Counted from the stretch's first letter, positions 8,705 to 17,759 are shown. The stretch: 64,000 nt of DNA from Paraburkholderia sejongensis (GCF_020880815.1 NZ_JAJITD010000015.1:1-64000), one strand, 5' to 3'. Numbers and translations: made by a program. Notes: a model not told the origin generated them from the sequence alone.

Positions 8705-9892
8705 TCAGTTCATCGAACAGCCGCGTGCCGGGTCGGCTAGCGCCTTCGCCGCGACGGACAGCAGATGGTTCTCGTTGCCCTTGACCTGACGCAGATAGAT
8801 GTCCTGCACCGGGTTGTGCGCCTTCGACATCACGAACGCGCCGCGCGGACTGTCGATCTTCGCGCGCTCCATCGCGTGCACCATTGCATCACGTTGTGAC
8901 ATGTCGCCCTTGACCGCGACCAGACCCGCGGCGAGCAGTTGCGCGGCGTCGTAACCCTGCACCGCGTAGACGTCCGGCTGCAGCTTGTAGGTCTTCGCGT
9001 AGTCGAGGCGGAAGCTCTGATCTTTGGGCAGCGTCAGGCCGTCCGCATAGTGCAGCGTGGTCAGCAGACCCTGGGCGGCGCTGCCCTGCGCATCGAGCGT
9101 GCCGTCCGTGAGAAAGCCCGGACCGTACAGCGCGATCTTGTCTTTCAGACCGGCCGCCGCGTAATCCCGGACGAATTTGACCGCGCCCGCGCCGGCGAAA
9201 AAGACGTACACCGCATCGGGCTTCGCGGCCGCGATCTGCGTGAGTTGCGACTGGAATTCGACGTTCGGAAACGGCACGGTCAACTGTTCGTCGACCTTGC
9301 CGCCGGCCGCTTCGAACGCTTCCTTGAAGCCTCGCACCGACTCCTCGCCCGCCGCGTATTTCCACGTCAATGTCACCACGTGCTTCGCGCCCTTGGACGC
9401 GGCGACTTTGCCCATCGCATACGCGGGCTGCCAGTTCGAAAACGACGTGCGGAAAATATTCGGCGCGCACAGCGGCCCCGTCACGTTGTCCGCGCCCGCA
9501 TTCGGCACGATCAACAGCGTGTTGGTATCTTTCGCGACTTTCGCCATCGCCATCGCCACGCCCGAATGCACGGTGCCGAGCAGCAGATCGACGTGATCGC
9601 GCTTGACGAGACGCGTCGCGTTCTCGGCCGCTTTCGACGGATCCGACTCGTCATCGAGCCGCACGTATTCGACCGGACGCCCCGCCAGTTTGCCGCCCTG
9701 CTCCTGCACGTACAGCTTGAAGCCATTCTCGATGGCGACGCCGAGCGGCGCATAAGTGCCGGTAAACGGCAACATCACGCCGACGCGTACAGGTTGATTC
9801 GCGGCGGCTGTCTGCGCCTGCGCTGCCCCGGTCAAAGCGGCCGAGCACAGCAGTGCGAGGCCCGCGCGCTGCAGGGATGACGAAATTTTCAT
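8705..9892 (-). CDS. Periplasmic ligand-binding protein of the HAAT transporter
   Basis: Captures the substrate in the periplasm and delivers it to the LivH/LivM channel. The 395-residue protein starts MKISSSLQRAGLALLCSAAL with a clear signal peptide cleaved after AQA, followed by VRVGVMLPFTGTYAPLG, the type I periplasmic-binding fold start of LivJ-like proteins. GGAGA 6 bases upstream and the signal peptide choose ATG 9892 over the longer frame. It is the first gene of the operon. Close relatives beside benzoate genes are annotated as aromatic compound binding; that is the best guess here. Two Cys (CAPN mid-protein, RGC near the end) could form a disulfide. Confidence 0.9.
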   Translation of the reverse strand: MKISSSLQRAGLALLCSAALTGAAQAQTAAANQPVRVGVMLPFTGTYAPLGVAIENGFKLYVQEQGGKLAGRPVEYVRLDDESDPSKAAENATRLVKRDHVDLLLGTVHSGVAMAMAKVAKDTNTLLIVPNAGADNVTGPLCAPNIFRTSFSNWQPAYAMGKVAASKGAKHVVTLTWKYAAGEESVRGFKEAFEAAGGKVDEQLTVPFPNVEFQSQLTQIAAAKPDAVYVFFAGAGAVKFVRDYAAAGLKDKIALYGPGFLTDGTLDAQGSAAQGLLTTLHYADGLTLPKDQSFRLDYAKTYKLQPDVYAVQGYDAAQLLAAGLVAVKGDMSQRDAMVHAMERAKIDSPRGAFVMSKAHNPVQDIYLRQVKGNENHLLSVAAKALADPARGCSMN

Positions 9893-10311
9893 GGGAGGTC
9901 TCCGGCTTGAATTGTCGAGATCGGTAATCCCGGACTTTTTATTGCGGCCAACGAACTGCTTACAGCTGTGTTGCTGCACTCTAGCGAGCAGCAAAAAGGA
10001 AGTAAAGTGCGCGTTAACGCCAATGCCTCGTTAAACAGGCATTTAGCAATGCATTTAACTGCACTTTATCTGACAGTCCGTTAGCGATCGATTCGCGCGT
10101 CGCCCCCGGCAGCAGCCTCGGCGGCAGCCCGGACCGTAACCTGCACCGCAGCCCAGAGGCCGGCCCACCAAGGCCCCGGCGACTCGATACCGCGGCGATA
10201 TGAAAGCAGATGAAATCGGTATTGGCGAAATGAAGCGCGCTCCCATACGCTGCGTTCACTCGCCCATCTTGAAAAACAAAAGCAACGCCCTCGCGCGTGC
10301 ATGGAGACATT
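9893..10311. promoter_or_regulatory. Divergent control region with TGCA palindromes
   Basis: Shared by the transporter operon and the MFS gene. It holds TGCA-N6-TGCA (10050-10063), an AAAGTGC/GCACTTT inverted pair (10004-10010 and 10061-10067), ATGCC-N10-GGCAT (10023-10042) and a further TGCA at 9975. BoxR-family proteins bind TGCA repeats, and boxR lies at the end of the operon, so these are candidate BoxR operators. No gene is supported in this stretch. Confidence 0.5.
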
Positions 10312-11649
10312 TTGAATAAGCCTCTCGACCTCTCGTCACTCATTGATCGCGAACCGCTTCGACCGTATCAATGGGCCATTTTTCTTCTCTGTTTTCTGAC
10401 CGCGGTATTCGACGGTTTCGACACGCAGGCCATCGCGTTTACCGGCCCGGCGATCGTCGCGGCATTCGGCCTGCGGCCCGGCGATCTTGCGCCGATCCTG
10501 AGCGCCGGCATCGTCGGCATGACGATCGGCGCGATGACGCTGGGCCTGATCGGCGACCGGGTCGGCCGCCGCCCCGCGTTGCTCGGCGGCGTGGCGATCT
10601 TCGCGATCGCGTCGTTGCTCACGGCCGGCGCGACCAGCACCTGGCAGATTCTCGCGTTGCGCTTCATCGCCGGTCTCGGGATGGGCGGCTGCACGCCGGT
10701 GCTGCTGTCGCTCGCCGCGGAGTACGGCCCGGCGCGCAGCCGCGGCGCGATCATGACCGGCGTGCTGCTCGGCTTGCCCGCCGGCGCGATGCTCGGCGGA
10801 CTGTTGGCCGCGCGGATGCTGCCCGTGATCGGCTGGCAAGGCGTGTTCGTGGTCGGCGGCGGCGCGCCGCTGCTGCTGCTCGTCGTGCTGTATTTCGCGC
10901 TGCCGGAATCGCTGCAATACCTGGTCAGCAGACCGGGCCGCGACAGCGCGCAGCGCGTGGTCAAAACGCTGCGCCGGATCGTCAGCGTCGCGGTGCCGCC
11001 GGACACCGCGTTCCAGCTTCCCGAATCGACCGCGCGCGCCAGCGTTGCCGCGCTGTTCAGCAACGGCAACGCGCGCAATACCGGCGCGATCTGGATCGTC
11101 TATCTGTGCAACTGGGTCGCGTGGTTCATGTTCCTGTCGTGGCTGCCGACCGTGCTGAAGACGGCAGGCCTGCCGGTCACGCAGGCGCCGCTGGGCACGG
11201 TGATCGTGAACGCGGTGTTCATCGTCTGCGCGATCCCGCTGTCGATGCTGCTGCCGAAGGTGAACACCCGGCGCTTGCTGATCGTGCTGCTCGGCCTCGG
11301 TATCGCGATTGCCGTCGGGCTCGCTTATGCAGGGACTTCGTGGGGCCTCGTGTTCGTGCTCGCGGGAGCGGCCGGGCTCGGCATCGGCGGTCAGCAGATC
11401 GCGCTGAACTATCTGGTGGTGAGCGCCTATCCGACGACGTTGCGCGCCACCGCGACCGGCTGGGCAATCGGCATGGGCCGGGTCGGCGCGATTGCCGGCT
11501 CCGCGGTCGGCGGCACCGTGCTCACGCACGGCGGGCCGAGCGGCTTCTATCTGGCGTTGGCGGTGCCGCTCGCGGCGGCGATGCTGGCCGTGCTGGCGAT
11601 TCGTGTCGGAGAACGAAGCGACGACGGCGAGCTGGTCGTCGCGCACTGA
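10312..11649 (+). CDS. Aromatic acid:H+ symporter (AAHS-family MFS transporter)
   Basis: Inner-membrane proton symporter of the PcaK/BenK type, about 445 residues and twelve membrane segments. The family motif DGFDTQ sits in the first helix and the loop 2-3 motif GLIGDRVGRRPALLGG is intact. I chose the TTG start at 10312 because GGAGA stands 5 bases before it; a GTG at 10297 would add five residues and has no ribosome site. It is divergent from the HAAT operon over a region with TGCA palindromes, so two different importers for related aromatic acids may be controlled together. Substrate (benzoate, 4-hydroxybenzoate or protocatechuate) cannot be told apart by sequence. Confidence 0.88.
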   Translation: MNKPLDLSSLIDREPLRPYQWAIFLLCFLTAVFDGFDTQAIAFTGPAIVAAFGLRPGDLAPILSAGIVGMTIGAMTLGLIGDRVGRRPALLGGVAIFAIASLLTAGATSTWQILALRFIAGLGMGGCTPVLLSLAAEYGPARSRGAIMTGVLLGLPAGAMLGGLLAARMLPVIGWQGVFVVGGGAPLLLLVVLYFALPESLQYLVSRPGRDSAQRVVKTLRRIVSVAVPPDTAFQLPESTARASVAALFSNGNARNTGAIWIVYLCNWVAWFMFLSWLPTVLKTAGLPVTQAPLGTVIVNAVFIVCAIPLSMLLPKVNTRRLLIVLLGLGIAIAVGLAYAGTSWGLVFVLAGAAGLGIGGQQIALNYLVVSAYPTTLRATATGWAIGMGRVGAIAGSAVGGTVLTHGGPSGFYLALAVPLAAAMLAVLAIRVGERSDDGELVVAH

Positions 11650-11659
11650 ACGGCTGGGG

Positions 11660-11706
11660 AGCGCCGGCCGCCTCGCGGGTTTCTTTTCGCTACGGCGGCC
11701 GGCGCT
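11660..11706. terminator. Bidirectional terminator hairpin
   Basis: Perfect 13-base arms AGCGCCGGCCGCC and GGCGGCCGGCGCT with a 21-base loop lie between the convergent stops of the MFS and DUF3422 genes, followed by only short T or A runs. Confidence 0.6.
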
Positions 11707-11707
11707 T

Positions 11708-13057
11708 TCAAACCGATTGCTTCAAAGGCTGCATGCCGTGGCTCTCTTCGCCGGCACTGCGCCGGATCAGGCGGTTGCGGGTGCGTCGCGTAATCGCGAT
11801 CACCGCGAACACGACCGGCCCGATCAACAGGCCTTCGGCTAGTTCCGGCTCGATCGGCAGACTGAGAACATGCAGCGCCTTGAAAGCGGCGGCCGCCAGC
11901 GACAGTACGTAGTACGAAATCGCCGCTACCGATAGCCCCTCCACCGCATGCTGCAGATGCAGCTGGTTACGCGCGGTGCGCTCCATCCCGCCGAGCAGGC
12001 GCGTGACGTCCTTTTCCTGCGTGAGATTCACGCGCGTGCGCAACAGGTCCACCGCGCGCGCGATCCGGGCTGCAAGCACTTCCTCGCGCGCCCACACGCT
12101 GCGGCAGGTTTCCATCGCCGGCGCGAAACGCCGCTCCATGAACTCCTGGATCGTCGGCATGCCCTCGATCCGTTCTTCGCGCAACTCGTTGATGCGCGCC
12201 AGCACCAGCTTTTCGTACGCGCGCGACGCGCTGAAACGTCCCGCTTGCCCCGACAACGATTCGACCCGCACCGCAAGGTGCGTGAGGCTGACCAGCAACT
12301 GCGCGTCGTTACCCGCCGCGCCGCGCGCTTCCATCCGTTGCATCAGGTCCTGAAGCGCGCCGTGAATCTCATCCAGCTCGCGACTCATCTGCCGTGCGAC
12401 CGGCAGCGCGAGCAGCGCCATCATCCGGTACGTTTCGATCTCGTAGAGCCGCTGCAACAGCCGGCCGCCCTGCTCCTCGCGAAAGTCGTCGTCGATGACG
12501 AGAAAGCGCATGAAGCCGTCCGCGCGTACCCGCCAGTCGCAAAACACCTGACCGCCGCCGAGCACGTTGCTGCCGACGAGGATCGGACCATCGAACCATT
12601 GCCGGACCGCCCCGTGCGCCCCGTGCGCCGCCTGCGTCGCGTCACCGCTGAGCAGTTCCATGCGCGCCGCGACGAACCGGCTGCCGGCGAGCTGCGCGAA
12701 CCAGTGCGCGGGAATGCCTTGAATCGCGGCATCGCTGAACAACGCCTGGCCGTCGCTGCGCGGGATAACGAACGTGAAGGTCGAGAACTCGGTGTGGCGC
12801 TCCCACTTCAGATGCCATCCGCACGGCGACTGCACCGAATAGTGCGTCGCGCCTTCCGCGGGCGCGGCGATGCCGGTGTCGCGGCACAGCGACTGCAGCA
12901 ACGTCTCGTGCAGCGACGGCTTGTGTTCCGCATAGACCGCGTAGTGAATCAGCGAAACCGCTTCGGCGAGTTTCAGAAAAGGCCGCGCGTGCAGTTCTTC
13001 CGCCAACGCGGTTCGCAACGGATGATCGAGGTATTCCGGAGTCGGCATTTTCACCAT
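11708..13057 (-). CDS. DUF3422 family membrane-anchored protein
   Basis: Function unknown. The 449-residue protein starts MVKMPTPEYLDHPLRTALAEELHARPF, the conserved opening of DUF3422 proteins. The long soluble part ends in two predicted membrane helices near the C-terminus (AISYYVLSLAAAAFKAL and GLLIGPVVFAVIAI), which suggests an inner-membrane anchor with the bulk in the cytoplasm. The helical stretch before them (VDLLRTRVNLTQEKDVTRLL) looks like a coiled coil. The frame extends 15 codons upstream, but the family start and lack of any ribosome site there favour 13057. It is divergent from the next gene across about 330 bp. Confidence 0.85.
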   Translation of the reverse strand: MVKMPTPEYLDHPLRTALAEELHARPFLKLAEAVSLIHYAVYAEHKPSLHETLLQSLCRDTGIAAPAEGATHYSVQSPCGWHLKWERHTEFSTFTFVIPRSDGQALFSDAAIQGIPAHWFAQLAGSRFVAARMELLSGDATQAAHGAHGAVRQWFDGPILVGSNVLGGGQVFCDWRVRADGFMRFLVIDDDFREEQGGRLLQRLYEIETYRMMALLALPVARQMSRELDEIHGALQDLMQRMEARGAAGNDAQLLVSLTHLAVRVESLSGQAGRFSASRAYEKLVLARINELREERIEGMPTIQEFMERRFAPAMETCRSVWAREEVLAARIARAVDLLRTRVNLTQEKDVTRLLGGMERTARNQLHLQHAVEGLSVAAISYYVLSLAAAAFKALHVLSLPIEPELAEGLLIGPVVFAVIAITRRTRNRLIRRSAGEESHGMQPLKQSV

Positions 13058-13390
13058 GCTATTCACGCAGTCGAGTCGAGGCTTCGGGAAGGCGGCTTTC
13101 AAGCACTATGACCGAATCGGCCCTACAAACAAAGATCATAGTTTTGATAGATACCTTCAGGAATTCTGATGGATAGGCGATGCCGCCCGGGCGGCGGGCA
13201 AAGCCAGAATCATGGCGGCCCGGCGCCGCGCGATTCCGCTTCACTGGCGGAGCGTTTCGACCCGTTTTGAACGCCCGCGGGCCGCAGCACCTGGTTGGGA
13301 CGGCCAAGGTTAAACGCCGGTTTACGCCCCTTACCGACTGTGCAAGTATCTTTGCCAACGCGCATCCCGCCCATCTTTGCGAGGTTGAAC
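13058..13390. other. Divergent spacer without a gene
   Basis: This 333-bp stretch separates DUF3422 from the following gene. It contains a short AT-rich patch near 13110-13160 that could hold promoters. I see no convincing ORF, RNA or repeat in it. Confidence 0.5.
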
Positions 13391-14698
13391 ATGGCCTGGA
13401 AACTCTGGAAGACCGAGAAGCGGCAGGACGAAACGCGCAACTGGCCGGCCGATACCCATGAGTCGTTAAAGCAGCTGCTGGATATGTACCTGAGCGAGGA
13501 CGCGCCGCCGTTCGCGAACTGGGCGGCGCACGGGATCAGCTTTGCGCCGGAAATGACAACGCTCGCCCGCGACGGCGTGCGCGGCTACCAGCTGGCGCTG
13601 TGGTTCTGGCTGTTTGCCGAGAAACACGGCACGATCGCGGCCCGGATGGTGCGCGAATCGTTCTGCCTGCTGGCCGATACCCGGCAGCCGTCGGCCGGCG
13701 CGCGGATCGACGCGCTGCTCGAATTGGAAAACCGCCTCGCGCGTTCCGTCGAATTCCTGTCCGCTCAACAGCGCAGCTTCCGGCTGGAGGACCTGCCGGT
13801 GGAACTGCCGACGGAGTTTTTCCTCGCCACCAGCCTGCTGCGGCTGGCACCGGATTCGCCGTATGCCGGCAGCGAGAACCCCGACCTGCAAGGCAACGAC
13901 TACAAACTGGCCGACTGCTTCCGCCATGCGACCGAAGAGGGGCTCGCGCTATTTCGGCCGATGATCGACGCGGTCGAGTTCGACGCGAAGGCGCTGCCCA
14001 ACTGGCAATGGAGCACTGAGCCCGGCGCGGCCGAGCGGCACCTGCAACGGCGTCACAACAATCCGCTGTTCCCGCTGCATCGGCAGATGGTGACGGCCCA
14101 CGAAGTATTCGAAGCCCGGCTCGCCGATGCGCAGTCGCTGCAGGACATCAGAGGCGAACTGGGCGAGCTGCGCCGCGCGTTCTCCGAGACCACCGAACTG
14201 CCGTTGAACTGGCAGTCGTTCCTCGAAGCTTACCGGGACCGCGTGGACCGGCTCGATGAACGCCGGCTGGTCGCGGGCGGACAGAGCACCGCGCTCGCGG
14301 AAGCGATCGCCGGGCTGCGCGCCGAGATCCTCGCGACCTGGCGCGCGTCGATCCACAAGAGCCCGCATAGCCTCGCCGCGCTGGAGCAGGACGAAGCGCA
14401 ACGCAGCGAGCGGCGCGCGCTGCTGTACGGATGCGACTGGACCGCCCAGTTGCTGAGCCACGGCTCGCTGATTCCACCGGACGAGGTCGTGCCCGCGCTG
14501 CTGAGCGAACCGGCGGCCGAGCTGGACAAGGCGGTAAGCGGCCTGCACAGCGAGCCGCGGCTGCACGAGACGCTCGCGCAGTGCCGGGCGAGCGCGCACC
14601 GGCTGGTGAACGAGCTGCGCGCGGCGGGTCATCCGCTGGCCGATATCGCCGACAAGCTGCGCATTCTCGATCGCGCCCCCGGAACCGTGCCGGACTGA
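13391..14698 (+). CDS. Uncharacterised cytoplasmic protein
   Basis: I do not recognise this 435-residue protein. It starts MAWKLWKTEKRQDE, with GAGG 6 bases before the ATG; the frame is open further upstream but has no ribosome site. It has no signal peptide or membrane helix and is rich in Leu, Ala, Glu and Arg, so it is probably mostly helical. Two long helical segments rich in charged residues occupy about residues 230-330. The codon pattern (GC-rich third positions) supports real coding. It is followed by a small unknown gene and an exported unknown protein on the same strand. Confidence 0.7.
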   Translation: MAWKLWKTEKRQDETRNWPADTHESLKQLLDMYLSEDAPPFANWAAHGISFAPEMTTLARDGVRGYQLALWFWLFAEKHGTIAARMVRESFCLLADTRQPSAGARIDALLELENRLARSVEFLSAQQRSFRLEDLPVELPTEFFLATSLLRLAPDSPYAGSENPDLQGNDYKLADCFRHATEEGLALFRPMIDAVEFDAKALPNWQWSTEPGAAERHLQRRHNNPLFPLHRQMVTAHEVFEARLADAQSLQDIRGELGELRRAFSETTELPLNWQSFLEAYRDRVDRLDERRLVAGGQSTALAEAIAGLRAEILATWRASIHKSPHSLAALEQDEAQRSERRALLYGCDWTAQLLSHGSLIPPDEVVPALLSEPAAELDKAVSGLHSEPRLHETLAQCRASAHRLVNELRAAGHPLADIADKLRILDRAPGTVPD

Positions 14699-14759
14699 TA
14701 ATCTTCGTGATGTGCGCCCGCCGGTTACCGTGGGGTCCGGCGGATCGACGCGGCCCGCA

Positions 14760-14799
14760 GCGCACCCGAGCGCACCTGGGTGCACCTGAGCGCAACGCC
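14760..14799. repeat. 10-nt tandem repeat
   Basis: Three to four imperfect copies of a GCGCACCTGA-like unit lie between the two unknown genes, just before the ribosome site of the second. Confidence 0.6.
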
Positions 14800-14822
14800 G
14801 CCTAAGACCACAAAGGCCCATC

Positions 14823-15152
14823 ATGAACCCGTCCTCTCGCGTCCCGACCGATATAGCCACGGAGGCGGCATCGACGCTTGCCGAATACCTGGAGCTTTCG
14901 CTGGATAAAGGCAAGAGCCTGATCCTGGTCCGCACTCAGGGCGGCAACAGCAACGTCTATCTCGGCGAGCCCGGCGAGCCCGATGCGGAACTGAAACGCT
15001 GCGCGGCCCTTCAGAACAGCGTGGTCGACGCGATGCTGGAGGCGACCCGCTCGGGACTGAACGAGCTGGTCATCGAAGGACAGACCTACCGTTTCGTGCG
15101 GACCTTCGCGCAGGTTGCCGAACATGGCGCGGTGGTTTTCACGCCTGCGTAA
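14823..15152 (+). CDS. Uncharacterised small protein
   Basis: A 109-residue protein I do not recognise. AAAGG precedes the ATG at a fair distance. It has no signal peptide or membrane segment. The middle (KSLILVRTQGGNSNVYLGEPGEPD) and end (ELVIEGQTYRFVRTFAQVAEHGAVVF) alternate hydrophobic residues as in beta strands, separated by a helix (ALQNSVVDAMLEATRSGLNE). It follows the 435-residue unknown gene after 124 bp and may be co-transcribed. Codon use is like its neighbours. Confidence 0.65.
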   Translation: MNPSSRVPTDIATEAASTLAEYLELSLDKGKSLILVRTQGGNSNVYLGEPGEPDAELKRCAALQNSVVDAMLEATRSGLNELVIEGQTYRFVRTFAQVAEHGAVVFTPA

Positions 15153-15160
15153 TCGGCTAA

Positions 15161-15205
15161 GTCACGCGCCCGGGTGAGTCACGCGCCCGAGTGAGTCACG
15201 CGCGC
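15161..15205. repeat. 17-nt tandem repeat
   Basis: Two full copies of GTCACGCGCCCGRGTGA and a partial third lie between the small unknown gene and the ribosome site of the next gene. Confidence 0.75.
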
Positions 15206-15238
15206 TTGCCGCCGCCGGGTCAACGCAGGAGGATAGTC

Positions 15239-16180
15239 ATGAATACGCTCGCGAAATTTCCGGCCCGCACGTGCCGCACCCGCCGCACATGGCAGAGGTG
15301 GCTCACGATGATGATCGCGACGTTCTGTTTGCTATTTCAGAGCGCGCTCACGCACGCGCAGGACCGCGCCGCGAGCCTGCGCGAAAAATATCAGAGCCTG
15401 ACGCAGCAGCTCGCGCAGAACCAGTTTCAGCGCCCGCTCTACCTCGAATCGGTGGAACTGCCGTCGGCACTCGACGGCAATATTTACGGCGTGCTCAATC
15501 ATCCGTTCGCGCTCGTCAGCGGCGCGCTGAACGACCCGGCTCAAGGCCCGGCCAACTGGTGCGACGTGTTGATCCTGCATCTGAACACCAAGTACTGCCA
15601 CGCATCCACGACAGCCGACGGCACCGTGCTCGCGGTGAATATCGGCAAGAAAACCGAGGAATCGTTGTCCTCGTCGTACCGCGTGCAATTCAATTATCGA
15701 TCGGCGGAAAGCCGCGCCGACTATATGCGCGTGGAATTGTCCGCCGCGACCGGGCCGCTGAGCACGAAAGACTACAAGATCGTGCTGGAGGCGATCCCGG
15801 TGGGCGAGAACCGCACTTTCATTCACCTGACCTACGCGTACGGTTACGGCACGGCGGGACGGCTTGCGATGAAGACCTATCTGGCAACGATCGGCAGCGA
15901 CAAGGTCGGCTTCTCGTCCACCAGCGATCCGTCGACCAATGAACCGAACTATGTCGGTGGCGTGCGCGGGCTGGTCGAACGCAACACGATGCGCTATTAC
16001 CTCGCGATCGAGGCTTATCTCGACGCGCTGTCGAGCCCGCCGAACGCGCGCCTCGATAAACGTCTCGCCAACTGGTTCGATGCGACCGAACAGTATCCGC
16101 GCCAATTGCACGAGGTAAGCCGCGCCGACTATATGCGGATGAAGCACAACGAATATCAGCGGCAGCAGAGCGAGCAATAA
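15239..16180 (+). CDS. Exported protein of unknown function
   Basis: A 313-residue protein with an N-terminal signal peptide: a basic start (KFPARTCRTRRTWQR), then a hydrophobic run TMMIATFCLLFQSAL, with cleavage probable after THA. AGGAGG sits just before the ATG and fixes the start. The mature part has a short coiled stretch (REKYQSLTQQLAQNQF) and a beta-rich body. A cysteine pair (NWCDVLILHLNTKYC) may form a periplasmic disulfide. I do not recognise a named family. It converges on the cytochrome P460-like gene, with only 13 bp between stops. Confidence 0.72.
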   Translation: MNTLAKFPARTCRTRRTWQRWLTMMIATFCLLFQSALTHAQDRAASLREKYQSLTQQLAQNQFQRPLYLESVELPSALDGNIYGVLNHPFALVSGALNDPAQGPANWCDVLILHLNTKYCHASTTADGTVLAVNIGKKTEESLSSSYRVQFNYRSAESRADYMRVELSAATGPLSTKDYKIVLEAIPVGENRTFIHLTYAYGYGTAGRLAMKTYLATIGSDKVGFSSTSDPSTNEPNYVGGVRGLVERNTMRYYLAIEAYLDALSSPPNARLDKRLANWFDATEQYPRQLHEVSRADYMRMKHNEYQRQQSEQ

Positions 16181-16193
16181 AACAGGCCGAAGC

Positions 16194-16718
16194 TCACGGC
16201 GCATAACGCGTGAATACATAATCACGCTCTTTCACCCGCGCCGCATGGCACGCAAAACAGGTCTGATGCTGGGCCAGATCGGCGGGCATGCCGTTAATGA
16301 AGCGCCCGAAACCCCAGCCACCGGTCGATGCATAGCGACGCGAATCCTTCACCATCACCTGGACCGTGGTCGCTTCGCCCGGCACGGTCGCCGGCGCGAA
16401 TTCGTCCGACTGCTTCTTCCTGTAGGCCAGCTTGACCAGAATGGTCCCATCCGGAAACGGCTGGGTCGCGTTTTTGATCGCCGCGATCGCCACCGGATTA
16501 CCCAGCACCACACGCAATTCGTCCAGCGGCGCCGCTTCCGCGGCGGGCGCCACCATCTGCCATTCGCGATAGCCGGGCGGAATCGTCACGCCGTAGATCG
16601 GCGACGCGGCACCGGTTGCAGCGCCGTCCGCTGCCGCCGCGACAGCAGCGTGAGCCGCGAACGCGGCGAGCAGCACCACCGACGCGAGCCGCCGCGCCGC
16701 CACGCGCAAGAGTTTCAT
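16194..16718 (-). CDS. Cytochrome P460-family haem protein
   Basis: Exported c-type haem protein. A signal peptide covers about residues 1-30 (RRLASVVLLAAFAAHAAVA). The single haem-attachment motif CFACH lies near the C-terminus at about 154-158, as in cytochrome P460 and c'-beta proteins, which have a beta-sheet body before it (TILVKLAYRKKQSDEF, TTVQVMVKDSRRYASTGGWGF). GGAG 8 bases upstream chooses ATG 16718 over 16733. It lies 15 bp downstream of the hydrolase gene on the same strand, so both are one operon. Known P460 proteins act on hydroxylamine or bind NO; whether this one does is open, since the Lys cross-link cannot be seen reliably. Confidence 0.8.
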   Translation of the reverse strand: MKLLRVAARRLASVVLLAAFAAHAAVAAAADGAATGAASPIYGVTIPPGYREWQMVAPAAEAAPLDELRVVLGNPVAIAAIKNATQPFPDGTILVKLAYRKKQSDEFAPATVPGEATTVQVMVKDSRRYASTGGWGFGRFINGMPADLAQHQTCFACHAARVKERDYVFTRYAP

Positions 16719-16733
16719 CGTGCGCACTCCCAA

Positions 16734-17759
16734 TTAAAGACGCGTGACTTGCAGCATCGCGTCGGCGAATGCCTTCGGCGCTTCCTGCGGCAAGTTATGG
16801 CCGATCCCGCCGTCGATATTGCGGTGCTGGTATTTGCCGGTGAACTTCTTTGCATAGGCGGCCGGTTGCGGATGCGGCGCACCGTTGGCGTCGCCTTCGA
16901 GCGTGATGGTCGGAACCGCGATCGGCGGCGACAGCGCAAGCTTTTTCTCGATCTCGTCGTATTTGGCCTCGCCCTGCACGAGACCCAGACGCCAGCGATA
17001 GTTGTGAATCACCACCGCGACATGATCCGGATTCGCAAACGAGGCCGCCGTGCGCTCGTACGTGGCATCGTCGAAATGCCATTGCGGCGATGCGAGGCGC
17101 CAGATCAGTTTGTTGAATTCGTTACGGTTTTGCGCATAGCCCAATTCGCCGCGCGCGGTCGAGAAATAGAACTGATACCACCACGCCAGTTCGGCTTGCG
17201 GCGGCAGCGGCTTTTCGTTGGCGGCCTGGCTGCCGATCAGATAACCGCTCACCGACACCAGCGCCTTGCATCGTTCGGGCCACAGCGCGGCGACGATATT
17301 CGCGGTGCGCGCGCCCCAATCGAAGCCGCCGATCACCGCCTGCTTCACCTTCAGCGCATCCATGAACCCGACCACATCGACAGCGACCACCGCTTGCTGG
17401 CCGTTGCGCGGCGTGTCCGCCGACACGAAGCGCGTCGAGCCGTAGCCGCGCAGAAAAGGAACCAGCACCCGGTAGCCGGCCTGCACGAGGATCGGCGTGA
17501 CCTCGGCGAAGCTGTAGATGTCGTATGGCCAGCCGTGCAGCAGGATCGCGACCGGACCGTCTTGCGGCCCGGCATCGACATAGCCGATGCTCAACCCATT
17601 GGCCTGAACCTGACGAATTTCGCCGAACGACGCAGCGCCCGTCGCCACGGCCGCCGACTGCGCGCGCGCCAGTTCGCTCAACCCCGCACCCGCCAGCGCA
17701 ACGCCTGCGAGGCCCGTACCAAGAATTTGGCGACGACGTTCGTTAATCTGTTCCGACAC
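16734..17759 (-). CDS. Exported alpha/beta hydrolase, epoxide hydrolase-like
   Basis: A 341-residue alpha/beta-hydrolase with an RRRQILG Tat-like motif and hydrophobic N-terminus, so probably exported folded. Oxyanion motif HGWPYD (about 75-80) and the nucleophile elbow GGFDWGA place Asp147 where esterases have Ser, as in epoxide hydrolases and haloalkane dehalogenases. The GGIGHNLPQ segment near the end supplies the catalytic His. Pairing with a periplasmic cytochrome P460-like gene in one operon is unusual. A long leader of about 200 bp carries a stem-loop and two ATAC sites, and the genes upstream encode a multi-component phosphorelay, so control by that system is likely. Substrate unknown. 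Confidence 0.85.
   Translation of the reverse strand: MSEQINERRRQILGTGLAGVALAGAGLSELARAQSAAVATGAASFGEIRQVQANGLSIGYVDAGPQDGPVAILLHGWPYDIYSFAEVTPILVQAGYRVLVPFLRGYGSTRFVSADTPRNGQQAVVAVDVVGFMDALKVKQAVIGGFDWGARTANIVAALWPERCKALVSVSGYLIGSQAANEKPLPPQAELAWWYQFYFSTARGELGYAQNRNEFNKLIWRLASPQWHFDDATYERTAASFANPDHVAVVIHNYRWRLGLVQGEAKYDEIEKKLALSPPIAVPTITLEGDANGAPHPQPAAYAKKFTGKYQHRNIDGGIGHNLPQEAPKAFADAMLQVTRL

Noticed and set aside
15161-15205. Direct repeats as a possible CRISPR
   Set aside because: Units follow each other without spacers and are only 17 nt long.
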